From Anaeroplasmataceae bacterium (GTDB lineage: Bacteria; Bacillota_I; Bacilli_A; Acholeplasmatales; Anaeroplasmataceae): 14,148 bases of DNA. The notes under the pieces are model-generated. The model did not search any database. It was not told where the DNA came from and saw nothing but the letters and a program-made list of their open reading frames with translations. The stretch covers positions 1-14,148 of the forward strand of contig JAIDMV010000082.1 in the NCBI GenBank assembly GCA_029050385.1, in the 5' to 3' direction. The position numbers and the translations under genes were made by a program. Position 1 is the stretch's first letter. Every line of letters begins with the position of its first letter. This document shows positions 7,202 through 14,083 of this stretch, one piece after another.

Positions 7202-8785
7202 TTATGGTTTTAAAATAATATCACGAATCGTTTGATTAAATGCCGTTAAATCTTGACTTATACGATAAAGTGTACGTGTTATATTCTCATGTTCATTTGT
7301 TATTTCTAACATTTCTCTATATGCAATCGTATGAAGTGTGTTTGTATTTTTAGCACCAACAAATCCAACTGTCATTGAAATATATGCCTTTTGTTCAATC
7401 TTTTCATCTTCAGCGGCATTGTCTGCTAATTTAGCAAATTTAGCAACAATTCCTTTTTCAGCAGGTACATAAACACAATTATCATAAAGAGAAATATTTT
7501 GATTATCTGTATATCCAGAAAAACCACCAATATATGCAAACCATGCATGCATAACTGTTATATCTAAATCTCCAATACTTGCGCAATTATCAAATCTAGA
7601 GGCATAATGGATATTTCCACCATTAAACCCTCCTACACATAATCTAAATGTCTTTCTTCCTTCATTTGATACGCTTTCTGGTTCAGTCACCTTAACATTG
7701 ACCTTTGAATAACAATTAATAATTCCTGATGAGGAGTCATTTACTCCACTAAATCCACCCAAATATAAGCATCCATCAGAATTTGATGTATAAGAAATTT
7801 TTGATTCTACATTTCCTGTAACATAACAATCTGTTATTTTAGAGTTCTTATTTTCACCAACAAAACCACCAACATACATTTTTAATCTTGCTTCACTAAC
7901 ATTTAAATTCAAGTCTAAAACTGCACAATTCTCTATCGTAGAATTTTCTGCTTGACCGATTAATCCTCCAATATAGCCATAAGTGGTTGTTTGTCCAGAA
8001 TGAGTGAATTTAGGACTTATAATTGTGATATTAGATATTATACAATGCTTTGCATATCCAGCTAAGGCTCCTAAATATGTATTACCACGGCTTGCAGAAT
8101 ATTCTGGAGCTTCGATTGTTAAGTTCTTAACAGTTGCTCCGACCATATATCCAAATAAACCAGTATATTGATTACTATCAAATTTTAAATTATATATTTT
8201 GTGTCCATTTCCATCAAATGTTCCTGCAAATGTACTACTTGAATTAAAAATGGAAGAAATGGAACCACCACAATCAATATCCGTTGTTAGCTTATAATAC
8301 GCATCCTTCGTCTTGTTCATTCCAAGCAACATATCCAAGCTATCTACTAGAATTGGATCATCTTCACTTTCACCAGTACTTAAGGTTGTTACTTCTCTAG
8401 TAGCCAAAGTCTTTTGTGTTCCTTTAGAAGAAATAATGAGTTTTACAGAATACAGCGTATCAGAAGTTAAATTTGAAAAGTCAAGTTTATTTCCACTAAG
8501 GCTTGTCTCCATAGTTGTAGGTTTTGTTATTGTAACATCTTTTCTAGAGATTTCTTTTGCCTCTTCTCCTGTACTACTCACAGTAATATATGCTTTTACA
8601 TTATCATTATATAAATCATGATCCTCACTATCTGTAAACTTAGCAATTACACTTAAATCTGTTTTAAAGATTTTAATATCTAAAGACCCTTCAATGTTAG
8701 GTAAATTATTTTTCTTACCACAGCTAGTCAAAACTATTAGAAGACCTAAGCATAGGGTTGAACATAATGCAATTAATCGTTTCAT
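7202..8785 (-). CDS. Surface lipoprotein with FN3-like region and GLUG-type repeats
   Basis: The 527-residue product begins with a lipoprotein signal: KR, a hydrophobic core, then the lipobox LTSC with Cys22 as the lipidated residue. It should be anchored to the outer face of the cytoplasmic membrane. Residues 33-137 look like one beta-sandwich of the fibronectin-III type, ending in TREVTTLST. Residues 145-480 carry GLUG-like modules, each with a YxGGFxG core: 207-213, 237-243, 271-277, 304-310, 341-347, 383-389, 418-424 and a weak one at 471-477. Between them are ITDCYVTGNV-type strands, and the first is preceded by GTFDGNGHKI. Such repeats probably fold as a right-handed beta-helix and are found in adhesins and surface proteins; the ligand is unknown. 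ATG 8785 is chosen: AAAGGA lies 9 bases upstream, and the GTG at 8821 would sit almost on the predicted transcription start. Confidence 0.87.
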   Translation of the reverse strand: MKRLIALCSTLCLGLLIVLTSCGKKNNLPNIEGSLDIKIFKTDLSVIAKFTDSEDHDLYNDNVKAYITVSSTGEEAKEISRKDVTITKPTTMETSLSGNKLDFSNLTSDTLYSVKLIISSKGTQKTLATREVTTLSTGESEDDPILVDSLDMLLGMNKTKDAYYKLTTDIDCGGSISSIFNSSSTFAGTFDGNGHKIYNLKFDSNQYTGLFGYMVGATVKNLTIEAPEYSASRGNTYLGALAGYAKHCIISNITIISPKFTHSGQTTTYGYIGGLIGQAENSTIENCAVLDLNLNVSEARLKMYVGGFVGENKNSKITDCYVTGNVESKISYTSNSDGCLYLGGFSGVNDSSSGIINCYSKVNVKVTEPESVSNEGRKTFRLCVGGFNGGNIHYASRFDNCASIGDLDITVMHAWFAYIGGFSGYTDNQNISLYDNCVYVPAEKGIVAKFAKLADNAAEDEKIEQKAYISMTVGFVGAKNTNTLHTIAYREMLEITNEHENITRTLYRISQDLTAFNQTIRDIILKP

Positions 8786-8830
8786 ATCATCAAATCCTTT
8801 ACACACTAAAAAATTTTGCACTTCTTAAAT

Positions 8831-8859
8831 ATTATATCGTAAATTCGCAATTGTATCAA
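8831..8859 (-). promoter_or_regulatory. Promoter of the lipoprotein-cysS-mrnC-ATPase unit
   Basis: On the minus strand the -35 is TTGATA (8854-8859) and the -10 is TATAAT (8831-8836), separated by 17 bases. This is a near-consensus housekeeping promoter. The predicted start near 8824 gives a 5' leader of about 39 bases before ATG 8785. No other good promoter was found before the terminator at 1334. Confidence 0.85.
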
Positions 8860-9003
8860 GAACAAATCACATAATGAAAGCGTAATTTTAACAAAAAATA
8901 CATTTTCAAAATAGAAATATCAAAAAAACAATAAAGAAGAAAAGTTTTCATATCTTTTTTTAAATATGCTCAAGAAGTGAAATCTTTTTCTATTCTTCTT
9001 TAA

Positions 9004-9032
9004 TTGACTTGTTATATTATTTATAATATAAT
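9004..9032 (+). promoter_or_regulatory. Promoter of the activase/HgdB-like operon
   Basis: The -35 is TTGACT (9004-9009) and the -10 is TATAAT (9027-9032), with 17-base spacing. The predicted start near 9039 leaves a leader of about 28 bases to ATG 9067. It is divergent from the lipoprotein promoter; about 145 A/T-rich bases separate the two -35 elements. A 10-bp inverted repeat, TAAAGAAGAA (8932-8941) with TTCTTCTTTA (8993-9002), ends one base before this -35. I see no riboswitch in the gap. Confidence 0.85.
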
Positions 9033-9066
9033 AAAATTTGTACGAAGAAAAGTCTGGAGGTTCCTT

Positions 9067-11973
9067 ATGAAAAAAATTGGACTTGATGTCGGCTCAACAA
9101 CAATTAAATGCGTTGTATTAGACGAAAATAACCAAATCTTATATTCTGACTATAAACGTCATTATTCTCATATAAAAGACAATATTATCGCAAAGCTTCA
9201 AGAACTTATTGATTTGAAGTGGATTGATGAAGATTGTTATTTAGCTATCTCTGGTTCTGCAGGCATGGGTCTTGCCGAAGGCGTAGGGATTCCTTTTGTT
9301 CAAGAGGTTTATGCTACTCGTATTGCTGCTAATACATTAATTCCAGGAACAGACTGTATTATTGAACTAGGTGGTGAGGATGCTAAAATTCTATTTCTTA
9401 CTGATGGTATGGAAGTTCGTATGAATGGTTCTTGTGCTGGTGGTACTGGTGCATTCATTGACCAGATGGCAACCTTATTAAATGTTGATATAACTGAAAT
9501 CAATGGTTTAGCCTTAAATCATCAAAAGCTTTATGCAATTGCTTCTCGTTGTGGTGTATTTGCCAAATCTGATATTCAGCCTTTATTAAACCAAGGAGCA
9601 TCTAAATCTGATATAGCTGCTTCTATCTTTAATGCTGTAGTAAATCAAACAATCGGTGGACTTGCTCAAGGTAGAGAAATTAAAGGTAAGGTAGCATATT
9701 TAGGAGGCCCATTAACCTTCTTATCCGAACTAAAATCCAGCTTTGATTCTGCTTTACATGTTCAAGGCATTTGCCCTGAAAATTCATTATATTATGTTGC
9801 CATAGGTGCTGCGCTTTGTGCTAAAGAAAAGATTCAAATTAAGGAAAAATTAAAAGATTTACAAAGCTACATCAATCTTGCAACCTATGCATATAACCAG
9901 CCTTTATTTGCTAATGATACTGCTTTAAAGGAATTTAGAGAACGTCATACAAAAGCACATATTGATAGTCTTCCATTAGAAGGCTATACTGGAAAGCTAT
10001 ATTTAGGTATTGATAGTGGTTCTACTACACTTAAGTTTGTTTTAATCGATGAAGATGAACAAATCCGTTTTGAAAAATATCAGCCAAATAAAGGAAATCC
10101 AGTTGAAGTCATCCAAACAATTTTTACAGAACTTTACAATAAATATCCTAATCTTAATATTGCAGGTAGTGCTTCTACTGGCTATGGTGAGGAGCTTGCC
10201 AAAAATGCATTTAATCTAGATGCTGGTCTCGTTGAAACAATGGCGCATTTTAGAGCTGCTGCTAAATTTAAACCTGATGTTGATTTCATTATTGATATTG
10301 GTGGACAAGATATCAAATGCTTTAAAATTGAAAACAATGCAATAGCAAATATCTTTTTAAATGAAGCTTGTTCTTCTGGATGTGGTTCCTTCTTACAAAC
10401 CTTCGCAAACGCATTGGGTTATAAAATTGAAGATTTTGCCAAGTTAGGATTAATGGCAGATAAGCCAGTAGATTTAGGTTCTAGATGTACCGTGTTTATG
10501 AACTCTTCAGTAAAACAAGCACAGAAGGATGGAGCTACCATAGAAAACATTTCAGCAGGATTATCTATTTCTGTTGTTAAGAATGCATTATATAAAGTTA
10601 TACGTGCTACAACCAGTGCTCAGCTTGGAAAAAATATTGTAGTACAAGGTGGTACCTTCCACAATGAAGCGGTATTAAGAGCCTTTGAAAAGGAATTAAA
10701 TTTAAATGTGGTTTGTCCTAATATTTCTGGACTAATGGGAGCTTATGGTGCTGCACTTTATGCAAAATCCTTAAAGTTAGATCATTCTACAACCATCACA
10801 AAGGAAGAGTTAAAAGGCTTTGAGCATAAGGTTCAAAACTTTACTTGTAAGGGCTGTAATAATAACTGTCTTCTTTCTTTAAACACCTTTGGAAGTAACC
10901 AAAATAAATTCATCAGTGGAAACCGTTGTGAAAAGCCACTAGCTAAAAAGATAACCAACAATAATTCCAATTTATATGAATACATTCGTCAAAAGCTTAT
11001 GAGCTACAAGCCTGTACCAGGTAAAAGAGGAAAGCTTGGAATCCCTCTTGTTTTAAATATGTATGAGCTTTGGCCATTCTGGTATACCTTCTTTACCAAT
11101 TTAGGATTTGAAGTCTATAATAGTGGTTTTTCTAATGAGAAACTCTATACATTAGGTCAACATACAATACCTTCTGATACTGTATGCTATCCTGCAAAAC
11201 TTGTTCATGGTCATATTGCCAAATTACAACAAGATGAATTTGAAACCATCTTCTATCCATGTATGAGTTATAATATTGATGAGAAAAAAGGAGATAATCA
11301 TTTCAATTGTCCAATTGTTGCCTATTATCCACAAACCATTGAAAACAATGTAAAAGATGTTCAAGATATAAATTTCATTCATCCATTTATTGGTATACAT
11401 GATAAAGATATTTTTGAACAAAAAATGAGAGAGCATCTAAAGGACTACGACATTTCTAAAAAAGAAATTCATAAAGCTTCTTCTCTTGCCTATGAAGAAT
11501 ATGATGCATATTTAGCTGATTTAAGAAAGCAAGCAGATCAAATCATTTCAAATGCAAGAGCAAACCATCAACAGATCATTGTTCTAGCAGGTCGTCCTTA
11601 CCATGTTGACCCTCAGGTTAACCATGGCATTGATAAATTAATTAATGGCTTTGATGTAGCTGTTGTTACAGAAGAATCTATTTCTCATTTAGTTCCAAAG
11701 TTCAAGGTGGGTGTATTAAATCAATGGACCTATCATGCTAGACTTTACGCGGCAGCTAAATACTGTACAACTCAAAAGGATATGAATTTAGTTCAACTCG
11801 TTAGCTTCGGTTGTGGTCTAGATGCAGTAACTACTGATGAATGTAAAACTATACTTGAAAACCACAATAAGATTTATACACAAATTAAGATTGATGAAAT
11901 TACAAATTTAGGTGCAGTTAAGATTCGTCTTAGAAGTTTATTTGCTGCATTAAAACAAAAGGAGGAAAACTAA
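9067..11973 (+). CDS. Double-domain acyl-CoA dehydratase activase-related protein (BadF/BadG/HgdC family with DUF2229)
   Basis: The 968-residue protein contains two ASKHA ATPase domains. Domain 1 (1-255) has the phosphate motif GLDVGSTT, then ELGGEDAK, and Cys123 (NGSCAGGTG) and Cys162 (SRCGVFAKSD). Domain 2 (311-568) has GIDSGSTT, DIGGQDIK, Cys435 (EACSSGCG) and Cys474 (SRCTVF). In HgdC the two equivalent Cys of each subunit hold one [4Fe-4S] cluster at the dimer interface; here the two halves probably form an internal pseudo-dimer. A cluster CxxCxxxC with a fourth Cys (594, 597, 601, 621) follows, then a DUF2229-like region (about 645-880) and AGRPYHVDPQVNHGI (841-855). Family role: ATP-driven low-potential electron transfer to an iron-sulfur acceptor. 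The start has GGAGG (9056-9060) 6 bases upstream; the in-frame TTG at 9004 is the -35 itself. The substrate is unknown. Confidence 0.92.
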   Translation: MKKIGLDVGSTTIKCVVLDENNQILYSDYKRHYSHIKDNIIAKLQELIDLKWIDEDCYLAISGSAGMGLAEGVGIPFVQEVYATRIAANTLIPGTDCIIELGGEDAKILFLTDGMEVRMNGSCAGGTGAFIDQMATLLNVDITEINGLALNHQKLYAIASRCGVFAKSDIQPLLNQGASKSDIAASIFNAVVNQTIGGLAQGREIKGKVAYLGGPLTFLSELKSSFDSALHVQGICPENSLYYVAIGAALCAKEKIQIKEKLKDLQSYINLATYAYNQPLFANDTALKEFRERHTKAHIDSLPLEGYTGKLYLGIDSGSTTLKFVLIDEDEQIRFEKYQPNKGNPVEVIQTIFTELYNKYPNLNIAGSASTGYGEELAKNAFNLDAGLVETMAHFRAAAKFKPDVDFIIDIGGQDIKCFKIENNAIANIFLNEACSSGCGSFLQTFANALGYKIEDFAKLGLMADKPVDLGSRCTVFMNSSVKQAQKDGATIENISAGLSISVVKNALYKVIRATTSAQLGKNIVVQGGTFHNEAVLRAFEKELNLNVVCPNISGLMGAYGAALYAKSLKLDHSTTITKEELKGFEHKVQNFTCKGCNNNCLLSLNTFGSNQNKFISGNRCEKPLAKKITNNNSNLYEYIRQKLMSYKPVPGKRGKLGIPLVLNMYELWPFWYTFFTNLGFEVYNSGFSNEKLYTLGQHTIPSDTVCYPAKLVHGHIAKLQQDEFETIFYPCMSYNIDEKKGDNHFNCPIVAYYPQTIENNVKDVQDINFIHPFIGIHDKDIFEQKMREHLKDYDISKKEIHKASSLAYEEYDAYLADLRKQADQIISNARANHQQIIVLAGRPYHVDPQVNHGIDKLINGFDVAVVTEESISHLVPKFKVGVLNQWTYHARLYAAAKYCTTQKDMNLVQLVSFGCGLDAVTTDECKTILENHNKIYTQIKIDEITNLGAVKIRLRSLFAALKQKEEN
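11961..11965 (+). promoter_or_regulatory. Ribosome binding site for the HgdB-like gene
   Basis: GGAGG lies 7 bases before ATG 11973, inside the last codons of the upstream gene. This site and the TAATG stop/start overlap show that the second reading frame has its own translation start, which argues against a sequencing frameshift as the reason for two ORFs. Confidence 0.85.
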
Positions 11974-13247
11974 TGGAATCTGAAGTTAAAGAATATCCAA
12001 GATTTGTCGCTTCTATGCGTAAAACTCATACCATTTTAATTCCTTCTATGCTTCCTTTTCATATGGCTTTATTCGAAAAGGCACTTCTTGTCTCAGGATA
12101 CAATGTAGAGATTATGAGAAATGAAGGTCCTGATGTTGTTACAGAAGGATTAAAGTATGTACATAATGATACCTGCTATCCTGCATTACTTGTTATCGGA
12201 CAATTTATCGATAATTTAAATCATAGAACAGATCACGATAAACTAGTTCTTCTTATTACCCAAACAGGTGGTGGCTGTAGAGCTTCAAACTATATCCATC
12301 TTTTAAGAAAGGCATTAGATAAGGCGGGATATGGTTTTATTCCTGTGGTTTCTTTAAATGCTTCTAATCTGGAAAAGGATAGCGGTTTAAAGCTTACCTA
12401 TTCTCTAATCAAAAAGATTGCAGCAGCAATGACCTATGGCGACGAAATCATGTATCTTTTCAATAAGACACGCTCTTATGAAACTGAAGCTAGGTCTGCA
12501 AAAAAACTTGCCTTAAGCTGGGTCGAAAAAATAGGAGAACAATTCGGTAAGAAAAAGGGTGTTTCCTATAGAGCCTTAAGAAAGAACCTAAATGCTATTG
12601 CCAAAAGCTTTAATGCATTATCTTTAGATTTAACACACGCCATACCAAAGGTTGGGGTTGTCGGAGAAATCTATGTGAAATACGCAGCCTTAGGAAATAA
12701 TCACTTAGAAGATTTCTTAGTAAGTGAACACGCTGAGGTTATGGTTCCAGGTCTTTATGGATTTATCCTCTACTGTCTATATAACTCTATTTATGATAGT
12801 GAATTCTATGGCCACGGAAAAGTAAAGAAACTAGGATCTAAATTTATTATTTGGTATTTAAGGCGTAGAGAAAAGCTAATGATTCAAAGTATGAAAAAGA
12901 CAAAATTCACACCAATGAAATACTTCTCTCATACTAAAGATTTATCTGAAGGTATTCTATCTCATGGAACAAAGATGGGTGAGGGTTGGCTTCTAACTGC
13001 TGAAATGATGGAGCTTGTTGAAATAGGCTATGATAACATCATTTGTACACAACCATTTGGATGTCTACCAAATCACATTTGTGGTAAAGGCGTTATGAAG
13101 AAGATTAAATCTCTTCACCCAGATGCAAATATCGTAGCTATTGACTACGACCCTTCAGCTACTAAAGTAAATCAAGAAAACAGAATTAAACTTATGCTAG
13201 CAATTGCTAGAGAAAAAATTGAAGAAAACGAGGATGCTAAGCTGTAA
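11973..13247 (+). CDS. 2-hydroxyacyl-CoA dehydratase (HgdB-like) family iron-sulfur protein
   Basis: The 424-residue protein matches the HgdB-like part found at the C-terminus of large activase-related proteins. Visible marks are KYVHNDTCYPALLVIGQ (61-77, Cys68), TQTGGGCRASNY (96-107, Cys102), KVGVVGEIYVKY (226-237) and a Cys-rich segment, CTQPFGCLPNHICGKG (358-373, Cys358, 364, 370). Cys68, Cys102 and one of the C-terminal cysteines are plausible ligands for a [4Fe-4S] or double-cubane cluster; which ones is inference. It probably receives electrons from the upstream activase. True dehydratases have two such subunits, whereas only one is here, so this may be a reductase of the DCCP-like or an uncharacterised kind. 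Its ATG shares a base with the upstream stop (TAATG), so the products should be made in similar amounts. Its stop lies inside the terminator hairpin. Confidence 0.88.
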   Translation: MESEVKEYPRFVASMRKTHTILIPSMLPFHMALFEKALLVSGYNVEIMRNEGPDVVTEGLKYVHNDTCYPALLVIGQFIDNLNHRTDHDKLVLLITQTGGGCRASNYIHLLRKALDKAGYGFIPVVSLNASNLEKDSGLKLTYSLIKKIAAAMTYGDEIMYLFNKTRSYETEARSAKKLALSWVEKIGEQFGKKKGVSYRALRKNLNAIAKSFNALSLDLTHAIPKVGVVGEIYVKYAALGNNHLEDFLVSEHAEVMVPGLYGFILYCLYNSIYDSEFYGHGKVKKLGSKFIIWYLRRREKLMIQSMKKTKFTPMKYFSHTKDLSEGILSHGTKMGEGWLLTAEMMELVEIGYDNIICTQPFGCLPNHICGKGVMKKIKSLHPDANIVAIDYDPSATKVNQENRIKLMLAIAREKIEENEDAKL

Positions 13248-13268
13248 AATAAACAGCTTAGTTTTTTT
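13237..13268 (+). terminator. Intrinsic terminator of the activase/HgdB-like operon
   Basis: A perfect 9-bp stem, CTAAGCTGT (13237-13245) with ACAGCTTAG (13253-13261), has a 7-base loop and is followed by seven T (13262-13268). It includes the stop codon of the HgdB-like gene (13245-13247). The next gene's ATG begins three bases after the T-run. Confidence 0.92.
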
Positions 13269-13270
13269 AT

Positions 13271-13813
13271 ATGAAAACATACTTAAGAAACGAAATCATC
13301 ATAACAAAAAATGCATATATCAATCAAATATTTAAAATTACTAAAGGTCATATTACTAACAAAAGAAAAACCGAAAACTATGGTCCTAAAGACTATTTAT
13401 TTTTAGATCAAATTTTTTATAATCCTTACACTCTAGATGAATATTACGCGTTAGATTTGGTTGCTGGAGAGTGGATTGATAAGTGCGATATTGATACAAG
13501 TTATTTCCCAATACTGTCTAAAATGATTCAAGAAAAGAAAAATCAAACTGAATTACTTTTATTAAATGATCCTATTACAAAACTCTCAAGATATCTATAT
13601 TTTGAATATTTAAATAATAAAACTGAAAGCTTTTATATTACACTATCTATCAGTGATTTATCCTTCTACCTTCACATAAATAAAAATAGTTTATCAGAGG
13701 TATTGAAATATCTTGAGTCAAAAGAAATCGTATCAAAACATAATAAACTTTTTAACATACTGAACATTAAAAAATTAGAAACACTTGCATATCAAAAGGA
13801 ATTTAAAAATTGA
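13271..13813 (+). CDS. Crp/Fnr-like transcriptional regulator, N-terminally short
   Basis: The protein has 180 residues, whereas Crp/Fnr regulators usually have 220-230. Residues 1-70 look like a reduced cyclic-nucleotide-binding-type beta-roll (NEIIITKNAYINQIFKITKG resembles its opening strands), and the usual first helix and strands are missing. Residues 75-118 fit the long dimer helix (PITKLSRYLYFEYLNN). Residues 122-173 form the winged helix-turn-helix: ITLSISDLSFYLHINKNSLSEVLKYLESKEIV, with a recognition helix near 138-148, then the wing and ILNIKKLETLA. I see no Fnr-type Cys cluster and no recognisable cyclic-nucleotide phosphate-binding motif, so the effector is unknown. No Shine-Dalgarno precedes the ATG, which directly follows the terminator; expression may need read-through or an internal promoter. 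Position suggests it regulates the preceding operon or the unit behind it, which is inference. Confidence 0.72.
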   Translation: MKTYLRNEIIITKNAYINQIFKITKGHITNKRKTENYGPKDYLFLDQIFYNPYTLDEYYALDLVAGEWIDKCDIDTSYFPILSKMIQEKKNQTELLLLNDPITKLSRYLYFEYLNNKTESFYITLSISDLSFYLHINKNSLSEVLKYLESKEIVSKHNKLFNILNIKKLETLAYQKEFKN

Positions 13814-13861
13814 AAAAATCAAATGCTTTAAATTTAAAAATTAGAATTGAAATTAAAAATT
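13800..13861 (+). repeat. Three phased copies of an A/T palindrome-like motif
   Basis: AATTTAAAAATT occurs exactly at 13800-13811 and 13831-13842, and with one T fewer at 13851-13861. The steps are 31 and 20 bases, close to whole helical turns. The motif is nearly a 5-2-5 palindrome (AATTT, AA, AAATT). The last copy enters the -35/-10 spacer of the promoter at 13847-13875. These could be operator half-sites, UP-like elements or curved DNA. In DNA this A/T-rich, chance is a real alternative. Confidence 0.4.
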
Positions 13862-13875
13862 CACTATGCTAGAAT
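13847..13875 (+). promoter_or_regulatory. Strong orphan promoter with no downstream ORF
   Basis: The -35 is TTGAAA (13847-13852) and the -10 is TAGAAT (13870-13875), with 17-base spacing and the TGn extension (TGC, 13867-13869). Each hexamer has one mismatch to consensus. The predicted start is near 13882. No plus-strand ORF of reasonable size follows before the terminator at 14032-14064, so the likely product is a non-coding RNA. Confidence 0.65.
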
Positions 13876-13882
13876 AATTATT

Positions 13883-13958
13883 GTCCTAGATTTGGTGGAA
13901 ACGACATACGGTTGAAAAATCAATTAATAGAAATGTCTTATTAGACCTTGCTTTTTTT
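13883..13958 (+). ncRNA. Candidate small RNA (unrecognised)
   Basis: The segment runs from the predicted start to a run of seven T (13952-13958). It can fold as GACAT (13903-13907) with ATGTC (13933-13937), enclosing a small TTGA/TCAA hairpin (13912-13915 with 13920-13923). An alternative, mutually exclusive hairpin pairs TAATAG (13925-13930) with TTATTA (13938-13943), 8 bases before the T-run. I match it to no known RNA family. If the T-run does not terminate, the transcript would extend about 180 bases to the hairpin at 14032-14064. Confidence 0.35.
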
Positions 13959-14031
13959 CTTTGCTTGAATGTCTCTATTTTGATAATTCACATAATAAAT
14001 AAACTGACTATATATTTACCTCATAATAATT

Positions 14032-14064
14032 AAAAATAACACGCAAAATTTACGTGTTATTTTT
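14032..14064. terminator. Bidirectional intrinsic terminator
   Basis: A perfect 12-bp stem pairs 14032-14043 (ending AACACG) with 14053-14064 (starting CGTGTT) around a 9-base loop, with A-run and T-run arms on the two sides. It lies 19 bases after the stop of the minus-strand gene at 14084 and downstream of the plus-strand regulator and candidate RNA, so it can serve both directions between convergent units. Confidence 0.88.
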
Positions 14065-14083
14065 CTGCTTTTAAATTTGTAAA

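Noticed and set aside
8786..8821. GTG 8821 as lipoprotein start
   Set aside because: It would add 12 residues before a normal lipoprotein signal and sits about 3 bases from the predicted RNA start.
9004..9066. Upstream start (TTG 9004) for the activase gene
   Set aside because: It coincides with the -35 element and lies before the predicted transcription start; ATG 9067 has a perfect ribosome binding site.
11950..11990. Sequencing frameshift splitting one activase/HgdB gene
   Set aside because: The second frame has its own GGAGG at correct spacing and a TAATG overlap, and both proteins have sensible ends.
13912..13923. FNR-like box (TTGA, four A, TCAA)
   Set aside because: It is two bases shorter than the FNR consensus (TTGAT-N4-ATCAA) and lies inside the candidate RNA, downstream of the promoter; it is more simply a small hairpin.
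13883..13950. tRNA-Leu-like stretch (TGGTGGAAACGACATAC resembles a D-arm)
   Set aside because: No matching acceptor stem, no TPsiC arm and no proper 5-7-5 anticodon stem-loop can be drawn, so it is not called as a tRNA.
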